Shown: positions 1 through 11,862, counted from the first letter of the stretch. The stretch: 48,962 nucleotides of DNA from Glomus cerebriforme (GCA_003550305.1 QKYT01000183.1:47982-96943), one strand, 5' to 3'. Notes: a model not told the origin generated them from the sequence alone. Numbers and translations are program-made.

Positions 1-345
1 ATAACTAATCCAATATTTATACAATCTGGATTTGTGCCTAAATCTAAATTACATAAACCAAAGTTTAACATCGATGCTTCTTCAATTGATATTGCTGGTT
101 CATTGAAACCACAATTATCTTTTGGACTTAATATACTTAATGGACTTGTTGAACAAAAACTTGGTTTTCAAATAGTTGGAACTCTTGATAATAATATTTC
201 ATTTAAAAATAATAATGTATGTAAAAGAAAAAATCAACCATTACTTAAAACTAATATTACTGGCGATTTTAGTTTTTTTGTGGATAATAATGAATTTCCT
301 ATAGTAAATTTTCCTTCCGTAAATTTATTAGATCAATGCTTATAA
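1..345 (+). CDS. 3'-terminal part of an unrecognised protein gene (partial)
   Basis: Frame 1 is open from the first base to a TAA at 343-345, so this is the C-terminal end of a gene that starts outside the window. The 114 visible residues are rich in Asn, Leu and Phe, with alternating hydrophobic stretches (around PQLSFGLNILNGL and LGFQIVGTL) that look like beta-strands, and a central Lys-rich segment. No in-frame methionine lies near the left edge, which supports a continuation or splice junction upstream. The strand pattern faintly recalls fungal secreted beta-rich domains such as DUF7223, but I cannot confirm that. Function unknown. Confidence 0.45.
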   Translation: MTNPIFIQSGFVPKSKLHKPKFNIDASSIDIAGSLKPQLSFGLNILNGLVEQKLGFQIVGTLDNNISFKNNNVCKRKNQPLLKTNITGDFSFFVDNNEFPIVNFPSVNLLDQCL

Positions 346-730
346 GATAAAATTAAAATGTATCGTTGTTTGTTGAAGTCCAATCATTTTTCATTAATCG
401 ATAGAATTTGTGAATTTTAATAAAAAAAAAAAGTGAAATAATTCTCCGCTCGCCTGTCATATAATGTCTTCAATTTCATTTGGTTATTTTTTTCCGTCCA
501 CCTTTATAAAATATTAACGTAAAACAATTCACATCCTTTTGTAGAGCTTAATAAATTTTTTGAAAATGCTCATAATTCTGGCCGAAACTATAAATCTGGC
601 CAGAATTACTGCTGCGTAGAGATAGGTTAACCTTAATCGGTAGACGAAAATAAAACATTTTGTTTAGTTAAAACTTTATAATGCATGTTATCATACATGA
701 CATAAAACGTTGGGTTGAAATTCGCTATAG
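346..730. other. Intergenic, no gene seen
   Basis: AT-rich 3' flank of the partial gene. It holds a short imperfect dyad around 575-605 (CTGGCCGAAACTATAAATCTGG) but no open frame or recognisable RNA gene. Confidence 0.5.
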
Positions 731-739
731 CTTATATTT

Positions 740-1218
740 GATTATGGTACGTTTTACCGAAAACCATTTTATCAATGATCATCTTACCTAAGCCATTTCA
801 TTAACAATCCATTTGATCGATAGGATATTTGGCCATTATACCGAAATCCATTACCGAAATGTTAATGGTTTGCTAATTTGTCAATATATATTGAAGTACA
901 GTATTTATAATGTTTATTTTAAAAAAATCAAAACTTTATTGTTATTTATTAAAATGTTATAAAAGTACTTTATATTTATTTTAATAAAATTTTATATCTA
1001 TCAAAATTAAAAAAAAAAATATGCATTATTTTATTAATAAAATTTTAAAATGACTGAAATAACAATTTAGAAAAAGATTGAAATTATTTTTCGGTAAAAT
1101 ATCCTTTTGGCAAAATTTACTTTCGGTAAAATGGATTCGATATCAGTCAGATGTGAAATGGCTTAGGTAAAATAATGATCGGTAAAATGGCTTTCGGTGA
1201 AATGTATGGATACCATAC
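740..1218. mobile_element. MITE with 9-bp target duplication and iterated inverted arms
   Basis: A 479-bp non-coding element. The arms at 743-870 and 1085-1217 are inverted copies: TATGGTA opens the left and TACCATA closes the right. Inside, both carry CCATTTTA, ACCGAAA and CCTAAGCCATTTCA modules in matching inverted order, and the module ACCGAAA(T/A)CCATT recurs several times per arm. The flanks are an exact 9-bp direct repeat, CTTATATTT, at 731-739 and 1219-1227. A 9-bp duplication is typical of Mutator-like (MULE) transposition, so this is probably a non-autonomous MULE derivative. No coding capacity is visible. Confidence 0.8.
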
Positions 1219-1227
1219 CTTATATTT

Positions 1228-2036
1228 AATATATTTTATTGGAAATTATGTCTGGTATTGACGTATTACTTTCATGAAATGGAATGATAAAATATATTAT
1301 AGATAAATAATCATTATTTATCTATAATTTATTTTGTAATATTTTATTTGGAATTTTTATTTTCTAATTATTTTTATTTTTATTTTTATTGGCACAAATT
1401 AATGTGATACATAAAAAGTACCCAAAAACCAATTTTAAAACTGTGCTGCCTTGCCTAAAAAAAAAAAAGATTAGGCACAGCCATCTTGCAACTGCTAATG
1501 ATTCAAAATGTGACCATTTTATTTTATTGTTTATCATCACCTTTTTTAATTCGCTGGTTTTATTAATAATTTATCGCCGTTTTTAAAATGCTTGAAATTT
1601 AAGATTTTCTTAATTAAGCCTGGCTTGACTTTTAACCTAAGCCCACTTTAAATAATATTGCCGAGGTTAGACAGGATTTTCAAAATTATAGATACTGTAC
1701 AGCGTAATAATAATCGAAATTTTTTTTTTGATTCAAAAGTATTCGGATTCATAATATATATTCATCNCTTCCATATCAATAACTATTAATTAATATACAC
1801 AAGTGCTATTATGATTGTTGAATTTAATTTTGCCAAGTGAACTTTAAAAAAAATTTCTATTTTGTTGACATAGTATTTAGTAATAAATGTTACGTGAACG
1901 GATGATCCACTGTATAACTGTATAACATGTCACAACATTTGTAACAATATAATATCGTACAAAAAAAACCTTATTTAAAGGAACCTTTTCTTTTTTCTTA
2001 AAACCATTTTTTTATTAAAATTTTTTTAAAAAAAAA
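1228..2036. other. Intergenic, upstream region of the F-box gene
   Basis: AT-rich. A small open frame at 1389-1586 has low-complexity composition and no recognisable feature. An imperfect dyad (CTGTGCTGCC..TTAGGCACAG) sits at about 1440-1484 around an A-run. Long T and A runs just before 2037 fit a fungal promoter/5' leader. No other gene seen. Confidence 0.5.
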
Positions 2037-3230
2037 ATGTCAATGTTAAATGAGGATATTCTTTATTTGATNTTTAAAGAACTTCAAGACTATGGACCTA
2101 CCCTTTATTCATGCCTTTTAGTTAATAAAACCTGTTGTGAGATGGTAGTTCCAATTTTATGGAATTGTCCTTGGAAATTCTTAAATGTAGGAAAGGAAGA
2201 ATCATTAATAAACGTAATCATTTCACATTTATCAGATAAATCAAAAGATAATTTAAATAGTCATGGTGNGATAATTTCATACCAAAGACCTTTATTTAAC
2301 TATATTAGTTTTTGTAGACATTTAGATTTAAAAGAAATCGAAAGGTTAATAAATTTTAAAGTCGAAGAAAATTCTGGTATCTTAATACTTAAGAATGAAT
2401 TATTGAATCATTTTATTGATATTAATACAAAATTTACACATCTTTGTATTCCTCATCGATTTAAACAATTGGATCTTATTCTTGGAGCCAAACACTGCTT
2501 TTCAGAACTTAAATTTTTTAGTTGTAATAATGAGGATGTTTTAGCTACATTATGTGAAACGTACAAACGAATTAAAGAATTGGAACTTATTACCGAAATC
2601 AAGAATGAAATGACAACATCNCTACCTTTCTTACAAATTTTAAGAGTCAGATATGTTCCAGTAAGAATTTTAGCAAGTTTAATTAAAAATACAAGCGGAT
2701 GTCTTACTGAAATAAAAATTGATAATTTAACACATAATGATGNAATAAGGAATAAAAGGATNATTCAGATTATATATCAAAATTGTCCAGAACTTAAATA
2801 CCTCAAATTATTTATTCAAAGTGATGAATTTTCAGAATTAAAAAACTTATTAATTAATTGTCAAAATTTAGATGTATTATACTTTCATAATAATAGTAAT
2901 GGATGGGGCGTTGAAAGTATTCATAATTGGGATGATTTATTNGAAATCTTAGCTAAATTTTCACCAACGGGTTTATTTAAATTTAAATTTGGCTTTGAAA
3001 ATATACCTGAATTTGAGCAATTAAACTTGTTTTTTGATAATTGGAAATGTAGAAATCCTATGTATCCTATGTTTTTACAAACCAATCATTGGTCTTGGGC
3101 TTGGGCTTGGTACTGGAATAAGTCTATCGAATTTAATAATTTAATAAAAGAATATGAAAAAAAGGGAATAGTTAAAAAATATGTTGAAGTTAATATGAAT
3201 AGTTATTTGATTCCATTGTTAAACTTTTAA
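2037..3230 (+). CDS. F-box/LRR-like protein
   Basis: Single 397-codon exon. The first ~45 residues (LNEDILYLxFKELQDYGPTL, then a Cys/Leu-rich helix ending CEMVVPILWNCPW) match the F-box-like layout of large fungal F-box families. F-box proteins join a variable substrate-binding tail to Skp1 of an SCF ubiquitin ligase. The tail is Leu/Asn-rich with irregular LRR-like segments (for example CPELKYLKLFIQ and CQNLDVLYFHNN). Near residues 350-365 is a striking Trp run, HWSWAWAWYWNK. The start is the first ATG after a long A-run. Six codons contain an ambiguous base, so small errors are possible, but the frame is otherwise uninterrupted. Substrate unknown. Confidence 0.85.
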   Translation: MSMLNEDILYLXFKELQDYGPTLYSCLLVNKTCCEMVVPILWNCPWKFLNVGKEESLINVIISHLSDKSKDNLNSHGXIISYQRPLFNYISFCRHLDLKEIERLINFKVEENSGILILKNELLNHFIDINTKFTHLCIPHRFKQLDLILGAKHCFSELKFFSCNNEDVLATLCETYKRIKELELITEIKNEMTTXLPFLQILRVRYVPVRILASLIKNTSGCLTEIKIDNLTHNDXIRNKRXIQIIYQNCPELKYLKLFIQSDEFSELKNLLINCQNLDVLYFHNNSNGWGVESIHNWDDLXEILAKFSPTGLFKFKFGFENIPEFEQLNLFFDNWKCRNPMYPMFLQTNHWSWAWAWYWNKSIEFNNLIKEYEKKGIVKKYVEVNMNSYLIPLLNF

Positions 3231-4700
3231 CTTGTCGTGAATTGGAGATTTTTTTTTTAAAAAATAACTTAATAAAAGATAAAATAATAGTAGAATGGTT
3301 TAAGCCGTCAAGGGTGTATTATTTAAAGTAAAATACAAAAATAATAATAATAGTAATCAGAGTTTAAAAGATGTTATATATATGATTAGCCACAGTTAGA
3401 ATATTTGTAATTCTATGATTACTATTAATAAAGTAAATTAAATTTTTATTTCATGTTACATTATGACTTTAGAATCATGATTACAAACATTACTAATTGT
3501 CCGGAGCGAAAACCGAATATGAAGATCATGTGACGGTTTTCAGTTTCCGGTCGCGTAAATTGACAAATAAAATTTGTTAATAAATAATGTTACTCGGACT
3601 CACATCCATATGTGATATTATGACGTTAAATCACATTAGACGACACGGCAAAAAATTTTTTTATATACCTTAAAAGTTTACAATCTCGTGAATTAATAAT
3701 TTGTATCTAGCTTTTCACCTCCAAAAAAAAAATTAAATTCTATAAATTTTAAATAATTCATGTGAATGATAATTTGGTCAGAAATTGGTAAATGATAATT
3801 TTTTAATTTTTTTTTTAGTTTTTGGCAATGCCTCCTTTAATAATGAATGAATATGTGACATAATTTAATTAATTTATCACTTGAATATTAATATGGGTTC
3901 TCCACAATTTTTGATTTATAAAATAAAATATATATTGTTTTTAACTGTGCCACATTGTCAAAAAAGGGCTGTGATAATGAGCTAGTCTATTATTATGTAA
4001 ATCGGTTTATCATAAAAAGTATAATACATTACCCGTCAGAAAAATTTCTTTATTAAAAAAACATTAATGCATGTGGGCTGATTTTTGGGAATGTCTATGC
4101 CTTTCTTTTTTTGACCAAAAACTTGTTTGCACTTAATCATCCTTTTGTTCCTAAATTTAGAAATTCTGTGTATTGAACTTATCGCGTTTCAAAATAAAAT
4201 GAAAATTTTTTCTCAGATAATTTAAAAGAATCAATAGATCTATTGCAATTTACTGTCATCCACGTGCACAGAACATATTTGTTGAATGGCAAGACATTAT
4301 ACCAATCAATTACTTACTAGTAATGCTAGTAATGAATATATTATTACTATTATTCAAGAACAGTAATCAGAAGAAACAATATCTTAAACATTTATTAAAC
4401 TACTGAAATTATATATTGCTATTGACATATTAATAATAAACACTACATAAAATAGATAATATGATTACTTATAGAAACAAGATTTCATAGATTAAAGATT
4501 TATTTTTCATTTGACATTTTATTTATTTAGATACAACTAATGAGAGAAATGTTTTAAGGATTATTCAATAATACTTAACAATAATAGCAAATTTTATTTT
4601 TTAAAAAAATCAAAAATAACAAATTCAATTACAAACATAATTTAATTTATTTCAGAAAATATTTGTAATTTAAATTCATCTTTTTTATAAACAAAGACAA
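3231..4700. other. Intergenic, no gene seen
   Basis: AT-rich with no convincing open frame. At about 3507-3543 an inverted pair GAAAACCG/CGGTTTTC can form a hairpin. Nothing else is supported. Confidence 0.5.
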
Positions 4701-4701
4701 T

Positions 4702-5290
4702 ATGAATTTTCAACCACCTGAAATTTATGGTAATTCATTTAATCAACAAGGGACAATACTAATATGATGAATTTTTAACTATATAAAACTATGGTAATAG
4801 TAATTCATCAAATCAACAAGAGCAACAAATGCTCAGTTTCTACAACATATAGTAAACTCATCAAATCAACAAAAGCAAATGCCCAAGTTGCCAAGTTATC
4901 AATAGACTTATGATGAATTATGAATTTTCAAACAATCTGAAACTCATCAAATCAACAAGAGCAACAAATGCTCAGTTTACAACAAGCTCCACAGATTTAA
5001 CTGATAATAATATGATATATGGTAATTCATCAAATCAACAAAAGCAACAAATGCTTAGTTTCCAACAGGCTTAACATATCCAACTGATAACAATATGATG
5101 ATTTCAATTATGAATTATGAATCTTTAACAATCTGACACATATGATAATTCATCAAGTCAACAAGAGCAACAAATGCCCAATTTTTATCAGATCTAACTG
5201 ATAATATGATGAATCATGAATTACAAATATTGAAACTCATAGTAATTTATCAAATCAACAAGGGTCCACAAAAGAAATCAAATGGAAAAG
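4702..5290 (+). pseudogene. Decayed Q/N-rich repeat protein gene
   Basis: An ATG at 4702 opens a frame reading MNFQPPEIYGNSFNQQG and then a stop. Downstream the same coding module recurs about five times in shifting frames: a GGTAATTCATCAAATCAACA core followed by AGAGCAACAAATGC(T/C)CAGTTT, encoding variants of NSSNQQEQQMLSF. Copies start near 4803, 4856, 4946, 5021 and 5147. Stops (TGA, TAA, TAG) and small indels break every copy. It looks like the remnant of a gene for a protein with tandem Gln/Asn-rich repeats, as in some fungal transcription factors and prion-like proteins. The original function cannot be told. Confidence 0.6.
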
Positions 5291-6119
5291 ATGGTAATAC
5301 AATCTAAAGTGCATCTTAAATAAAAATTTTCAGTTAATTATAGATACATTGCCAAATTTTTCAGGTTGTCAGTTACATTATTAGTTTTGATCAAGAGTCA
5401 TCATTCTGTGCAGAGTAAATTATCTATAAAAACAGAGATAGCTTTCCACTTTTTTAATAATAAAATCTAATAAATATTCATTCCTCTAATATATTATATT
5501 ATTTATCTGACATAAAATAATCATTATATTAAATTTTTGTGCTACTTCAATTACCATAGTTTTTTTTTACCATAAGATATCAATTTTATTAAAATAGAAA
5601 TATAAATTATACAAAGTAAAATTATTTTGAAAGGGTTTTATATTAACTGGATTTCCTAATTCAGCTAAAAATATATACTGTATTAAACAGTTTTTGAAAT
5701 TTCATCATCCAATTATAAATTTTTTTTTTTTGCAGAAATTTTTTTAATTCCAAGCAGTACCATATGATTGCAGATGATTGGATGCTCTAATGATTTCATT
5801 TCTCTCCATTTTCTATTTTTTATATTATCATTAGTAAAATCATTTTTATCATACTTAGCAAAAACAGAAATATCAACTTCAGGACAGATATACTTTCTGA
5901 GATATATGTCAGATATCAATTTGTATCAAATAAGACATCTTACTATTATATAAATCTTAATGTTTAAAATAATTCAAAAATAATAAATCAAATATAATAT
6001 TCTTTAATTTAATCCAATAAAAAATTTATCATTAAATGTCTAAAAAAAATAATAAAAAAAAGTTTCAGTAATTTAATTTTAAGATCGAATAAAATTTAAA
6101 ATGTTCTGTCATTTTAAAA
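5291..6119. other. Mostly non-coding; short minus-strand open frame at 5713-5919
   Basis: AT-rich. On the minus strand 5919 to 5713 encodes 68 residues (begins MISDIYLRKYICPEVDISVF) of mixed, protein-like composition, less biased than chance frames here. A plus-strand frame overlaps it, and neither has a recognisable domain. It could be a distal exon of the minus-strand kinase remnant to the right, or chance. Confidence 0.3.
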
Positions 6120-7900
6120 AAAAATTCTTCACCTTCAGGAATTTCCAAATCATTTTGCTCTTCCAAATGAAGATTAGAATTATTGTGTACATCTTCTTTG
6201 TCTGTAAAATTAAACAAAAATAGCATTATAATTATCTGCTTATTCTGCTATAAAAAGTTGAAATAAAATTATTTACATACCTTCATCAATATAAGTATGA
6301 TGCATTGTTCCTAGTACATCATTATAATCATTTTGAGTATAAATAAATCAACATTTGAGAAAACTCTCATAATTGAAATTGATATATTAATTATTATACT
6401 TGCAATTTTTTATTTGTAGTTTTTGGTTAATCTATCACTTTTAATTAAAAATATTTTGAGATATAAAATTAAAATTCATTCATTCAATTATTTTAAATAT
6501 AAATTAAATTTACCTTCAAAATTATCACTCCCTTTTTTGATATACTGTCTTCTTTTGATTATTTGATTTATCAAAATCAATAACTAAAAAAAAACAAAAA
6601 TCAATCAAATAATAAATAAAAATTTAATATTAAATTCAATAAATGTTTACTAATATTAGGGATGTAAAATTCATCATATAATTTGCTGTGAAATGCTAAA
6701 AAAATTATTGTGATTAATCAATTAATTATAAATACAATAATTTCAAATAAAATTATTTAATTTATACCTTCTTGTTCTTCTGTTATCATTTAAATTAAAA
6801 AAAAATATGGTTTATTCATTTCTAAATTATTATTTGCTTCAGATTCATTTGGCATATTTTGATATAATCTATTCATTTCTCTTATCTTTTTTTTCTGAAG
6901 TGTAATAATATCAGGTCTTTTTAATGGAATCTCAACATTGTTTCATTAAACTTTCATATCCTTGATATTATTCTTGGTCTTATATCATTAATTATATTCA
7001 TTGCAAGATAATAATCATGTTCGTAATTCATAAATGGTGCGTGGTTGTCCAGATGAAATTTCCCACATAAACATTACAATACTAACAATACTATAAATAT
7101 CAGATGCAAAAGTAGTTTGCTTTCCAGCAATAACCTCAGGCGCTATCTAAGGAAGATTTCCATATACAGTATACTGTTTGTTGATTTGTCTACGGGACCA
7201 CAAAATCCAAGATCACTAATAAAAATCTTTGAACCAATTTGGTGAAATAATATATTTCCAGGATGCAAATCTCTATGAATTACATTTTTCTTTATGAATA
7301 ATAATAAGTGCATCGATTATATCATAAACAATTTGAATTCTTTTTTTTCCATGTAAGATGATTTTGTTGTAAATAATCTCTTCATTATATTAATTACAAG
7401 CATATGATTTCCATTTGATGGATTTTGTGTTAACCAAAACATCGTACAAATCCCTACATGTTTATTGCATATAATAAAATGTGATTTAACTTATATAAAT
7501 AAAATTCTTTCGAATTTTCAATAAAAAATATTTGAATATATATTAAGATAATTTAATATTTTAGATTACAAACCTCTTCAAACCATCTTTTATTTCGTTT
7601 TCAACATTTTCTAAACTTTTTAGTACATTTTGTCTTCCAAATCTTTTTAATCCTTTTTCTTTAGAATCCCATTTCCATCAATCCAAATTACTGTATAAAT
7701 TTCAGAACATCCACCTTTTGTTAAATATTTAATATATTGTAAATGATTATATGGGTTCCATTCAATTATCTTTTCTGGTATAAGAGAATTGCTTTTTTAA
7801 ATTCATGTTGTTTATGTATATCATCATAAATATTATAATCTATTAATGCAATTGCTCTATTAATTGCAGCATAAATTAATTCTTTACAGATAGCTGACAT
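6120..7900 (-). pseudogene. Protein kinase (TKL/Tyr-kinase-like) pseudogene
   Basis: Reading leftwards from an ATG at 7900 (MSAICKELIYAAINRAIALI) the frame holds for ~40 codons and then shifts. Pieces in other frames continue the kinase: YIKYLTKGGCSEIY (glycine-loop region) near 7690-7740, HRDLHPGN catalytic loop near 7260-7282, and a DLG in place of DFG near 7208-7216. In NLPxIAPEV the x is a TAG at 7147-7149. Next come FASDIYSI and MWEISSGQP. The left end keeps an acidic tail (DKEDVHNNSNLHLEEQ) with intron-like breaks. Kinases of this family are hugely expanded in Rhizophagus. The in-frame stop at the activation segment and several frameshifts make it non-functional. It lies next to the Sel1 gene, a domain often joined to such kinases. 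Confidence 0.85.
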
Positions 7901-9040
7901 AGTGAATTTTTTCAACTAAAGTTTTTAGAGAAAAAAAAAATTAAAAAAAAAAAAAGCTTTTTTTCGGGAATGGAAAATCATAAAAACTAGTCACGTGTCA
8001 TAAATTTAGTACGATTCACTGATTCAAATCCTTGATTTCAATATGAAGAATTTGAAAATATTAATATAAATGATTAATAATATTTCCAATATTTGATGAA
8101 ATTTGTTTAATTGAATGTAAGGATTTCATGAAATTCGGCCAGATAATCTAAAAGTAAAAATGTTTTATCATATGAATTTCAAAAACATTTGTTCTGAGCT
8201 GATGATCTCTGCTCCGGACTGACTTGATTGGCCTTCGGGTATTTGGAACTAACTAGATGCAAGTGGAATAATTTATTGAAATAACGTCTTTGTTCATTAA
8301 GATAACCTATATTTAGCATTTACTATTTATCCCAGAATTACTTTCATGTGACAATAATGATATATCTCTTGGTGCTAGCCCATAAAAAAATGATTAATCC
8401 TGTTTGAAAGACAAATATCAGCCCCGGAAATGTATGGATTGGATGATTTCTAATTTAAAAATTAAATACTTTATAATAGAGCATTTATATAAAAATTTTA
8501 ACAACAAAGGAACATTTTTAAACAAAGATCTTAGTTGTTCAATATTTCTTGAACGTAAATATTATGTACAAAAGTTTATTAACAAATAAACAATTTTCGG
8601 TTTTAATTGAAGGAATTTTTTCAAGAAAGGGGTTTCTTTCACGAGGTAAATTTATCGTTTATAATTCATCTTTTGTAGAAGTAAAAATTTATAGTGTCAC
8701 AATCACAAAAAACAAATGTATATCGAAAATATGATAAACAGTTAAACACAAGTGATCGGTGGTAACTTGAAATAAATTTGGTAACACTTTTATGTTTATT
8801 AAGAAAAAATTACGCCAAATCAAAAATATTACAAATACGTAATATTAATATATGCATATTTGGGACATCATAAATGCATGATTATACTAAAGGATTTATT
8901 AAGCAAATTACCTTACATAAATTTCAAATTTTCAATATTCCAAAACCTAAAAGTAATTACAAAAAAAATCTAATATATTCTTAGCCCTATAAAAAATGTT
9001 TCAGAAAAATGATCACATTTCTGAGTTTTTTTGGAATAAA
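7901..9040. other. Intergenic; no supported gene
   Basis: Starts with A/T homopolymer runs upstream of the kinase remnant. Two overlapping short frames at 8404-8589 and 8549-8734 have no recognisable motif. No RNA gene seen. Confidence 0.45.
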
Positions 9041-9044
9041 ACGA

Positions 9045-10082
9045 TCATTTACCGGAGTTGTTTCCAGAAATATTTTTATAGGGTAGGGTATATAAGTGGT
9101 CTATCAAAACAATTTTAGCATCCTTATTTCCTTGTTCAGCAGATTTCTTATACCAATAAAATGCTTGTCCAAAATTTTCATTTTCATATTCATACATCAA
9201 AGCAAGATTATATTGGGCCAAATCATTTCCCATATTTGCTGCTTTTTGATACAATTCAAATGCCTTTTGTATATTGACACTAGTTCCAATTCCATTACTA
9301 TAACAATATCCTAGGCTATCTATTCCATATGAATCTCCTAAATCTGCTGACTTTTGATATAATTCAAATGCCTTTGACATATTAATATCAGTTCCAATTC
9401 CTGTTTCATAACAACATCCTAAATTATTTATTCCTTGTGAATTTCCCAAATCTGCTGCCTTTTGATATAATTTAAATGCCATTTGCCCATTAGCAACAGT
9501 TCCTATTCCATGTTCATAACAATATCCTAGCATATTTATTCCACCTGAATGTCCTCCATCTGCCACTTTTTTAGATAATTCAAAAGCTTTATTAAAATCC
9601 GTTTCAATATCATTTCTAAACATATACAAATAAGAAAGATCAAATTGTGCTACACAATTGTCTAATTCCGCTGCTTTTTGATAAAATTCAATTGCCTTTT
9701 GTTTATTAGCGTCAATTGCAATTCCAAAATAATTGAAATATCCAAGTAAATAAAGAGAATTAGACAAATTTTGATTATTTAAAAGCCAGCTAAAGATTTC
9801 TTGTAAATTTATTTTGTGATTATTAATATAATCAAAAATATATTGTTTCCTTTCATTTTCAATTTTTCCTTTATTTGCTTCCTTAAAAGAAAGATCAACT
9901 AGTTCATCAATAACAATACTTAAATCCTCTTCAAGTATGATTTCATTAATATTTTGAATTGTAGGTTCTATTTCTTTTATATTCATTTTATCAAATTTTT
10001 TATAATATGCTTGCGTTTCATAAGACATTTGTAAATTAATGGGAAAAGAATTCAAAAATAGAAAATTATTAACAAGATTCAA
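9045..10082 (-). CDS. Sel1-repeat (TPR-like) protein
   Basis: Uninterrupted 345-codon frame. After a ~105-residue N-terminal part (acidic, with IILEEDLSIVIDELVDLSF and a helical linker) come six Sel1-like repeats at about residues 107-142, 143-178, 179-214, 215-250, 251-286 and 287-319. The consensus is LGYCYxxGIGTxxNxxKAFELYQKAAxLGN. Sel1 repeats form alpha-alpha superhelices that scaffold protein complexes. In Rhizophagus such N-terminal linkers often follow a kinase domain, absent here. Either this is a stand-alone scaffold or the kinase half was lost. The first Met is uncertain: M19 (MSYETQAYYKKF) starts the part that looks conserved, and the first 18 residues could be leader. The C-terminal tail ends NISGNNSGK. 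Confidence 0.9.
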   Translation of the reverse strand: MNLVNNFLFLNSFPINLQMSYETQAYYKKFDKMNIKEIEPTIQNINEIILEEDLSIVIDELVDLSFKEANKGKIENERKQYIFDYINNHKINLQEIFSWLLNNQNLSNSLYLLGYFNYFGIAIDANKQKAIEFYQKAAELDNCVAQFDLSYLYMFRNDIETDFNKAFELSKKVADGGHSGGINMLGYCYEHGIGTVANGQMAFKLYQKAADLGNSQGINNLGCCYETGIGTDINMSKAFELYQKSADLGDSYGIDSLGYCYSNGIGTSVNIQKAFELYQKAANMGNDLAQYNLALMYEYENENFGQAFYWYKKSAEQGNKDAKIVLIDHLYTLPYKNISGNNSGK

Positions 10083-11095
10083 CCCAACAATATTTATTTG
10101 TGTACGGTAATACTGCAGAACAGGTCCCCGACGCCCCCGGCCCGAACTAAAAAAATCATGTAAATTTTTCCTGTTTTGGATAATTTTATTACTTATTTTA
10201 GTAACTGACTGACATTACCGTAATTCCGGTTCTGAAAAAATGTAGTAAAATTTTTTGAGCCTCTGCATTGCGTATTTCGGGCCTTGCAGATCAATTACCC
10301 CTACATTGTGCAACAAAAATGTGACAAATAAATTTAATCAACTACTATTAAATTGATTACTAGTGAAAGCGAGAGAGAGCAAATTGTGCGAAAAAAAACA
10401 TTTTAGATTAATAAATTAATTGTAAAAGTAAGTTGCAAATTAAATTTTATTTAAAAAAGTCTTGTTACGACGATTGACGATCTGTGATTAGGTTCAGACC
10501 GAATGCATTATATTGTTCCTGCAATGTTTTACACTTGCCTAAACAAGAAATTGCGCGTAACGAATTTTTAATAAATAGATTAGCAATAGGAACTTATTAA
10601 ATTTGTTTTTCTAAAATAAATTTGATCCATTGTTTTTTTCTGTAATAGGATTATACAGTAAAGTATTATAATTCTATGCTAGCAATAAAATATTTGCACA
10701 CGTTGCAAAGTTCTCGCCAAACTTTTATCTTTTTTTAATAATTTAAGCGTTGGAAAATAGTAATTCGAAAATGATTATCTAAGTTCTTTAAATCTAGATC
10801 TCTCCAAGACAAAATTTATTTTTACAACTTTTTTTATTAAAACATCATTCAATTAAATTTCATTATTGTTTTTTTTAAAAAGAAATAAATTATATTTTTA
10901 CGTCTAATATAAATAAAAATGCAAACTTGCCATCGTTTTCTTTGTTATTTATAACAAAGACTTAATTTATTCAATGAATTCTTATAAAGATGCATCTCAT
11001 TTATTTTATTTAATATAATTTTTTTTAAAATCAAGACATCATTTTAAATGTTGTTATTGTTATATATATAGAATATTGAGAATATCAATCGTCTT
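10083..11095. other. Intergenic with a short GC-rich island
   Basis: A short GC-rich stretch at 10120-10147 (CAGGTCCCCGACGCCCCCGG) stands out from the AT-rich surroundings, and a second at about 10215-10310 contains ACCGTAATTCCGG. No open frame or RNA gene is recognised. Confidence 0.4.
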
Positions 11096-11862
11096 TATGT
11101 AATAATTTTTAATAAATTGTTTTTATCATGACTTAAATAATGATAAAGAAGTAAATATCAGTTTCTTTAGTATATCTTAAATTTCAGGAGCAATATAACA
11201 TAATCCAATATATTACTGTTGTAGCCCAAACACTACCATGTCCCAAATCAAACTTGGGAAAACCTTATATCCGAAACTTGACCATGTCCCAAACTAACCC
11301 AGTCTTAAATGGTAGTTTGAGACGTCTTAAACATTTAAAATTTACTAGTTTTGTTTGGGATATGGTTAAATTTCGGACATAGGATTGTCCCAAGTTTGAT
11401 TTGGGATATCCCAAGTCAGATTCGGAACATGGTTACGTTTGGGCTACAACATTACCAATATGTAAATCTCGATGAATTAGTTCATTTACATGAATATACT
11501 AACGACCAGATGCAATATAATATATATTTTTAATCTAATCTTTCCAACTTAAATACTCATAATATTTATCTAAATAATTTCGTAAACTTCCATGATCTTG
11601 CATTTTTTGTGTCTGGATCTTGAGTTATTCCATAAAGTCTAATAATAACCATAATTTGATGATGTGATGTATACGTTTTTATAAAAATTATGTTAGTAAT
11701 AATCATTTAATTCCTTATTTAATATTTAACGAATTAATCAAGAATTTAATAAATTTTATTTAACTATAATTACAAAATTTTAATAATACCTAATTTAATA
11801 TATCTCCAATTCACGATCATTTGAAATTAATTCTGATTTTGCATAATATAAATGATTTAACT
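11096..11862 (-). pseudogene. Protein kinase remnant split by a MITE
   Basis: Minus-strand pieces, right to left: ELELNHLYYAKSELISNDRE (about 11805-11870), YGITQDPDTKN (near 11610-11640), GSLRNYL and IKNIYYIASG (11500-11590), then LIHRDLHIG (11452-11480), which stops at the MITE boundary. On the far side of the insertion the frame resumes as YIAPEI, a TAA, then YTKETDIYF (about 11140-11200). The DFG region between HRDLH and YIAPE is missing. It belongs to the same kinase family as the remnant at 6.1-7.9 kb. Frameshifts and stops are numerous. Inactive. Confidence 0.75.
11217..11451. mobile_element. Fold-back MITE (TGTTGTAGCCC family), copy 1
   Basis: A 235-bp near-palindrome. Both ends read TGTTGTAGCCCAAAC inward, and the inverted match continues with CCATGTCCCAAAT/CCATGTTCCGAAT and further CCCAAATCAAACTTGGGA modules. 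It is flanked by TTAC on both sides (11213-11216 and 11452-11455), a likely 4-bp target duplication. It interrupts the catalytic loop of the kinase remnant. A second copy is at 27974-28195. No coding capacity. Confidence 0.8.

Noticed and set aside
1389..1586. Small open frame with a hydrophobic C-terminus
   Set aside because: Short, biased by A and T runs, no motif and no neighbour support.
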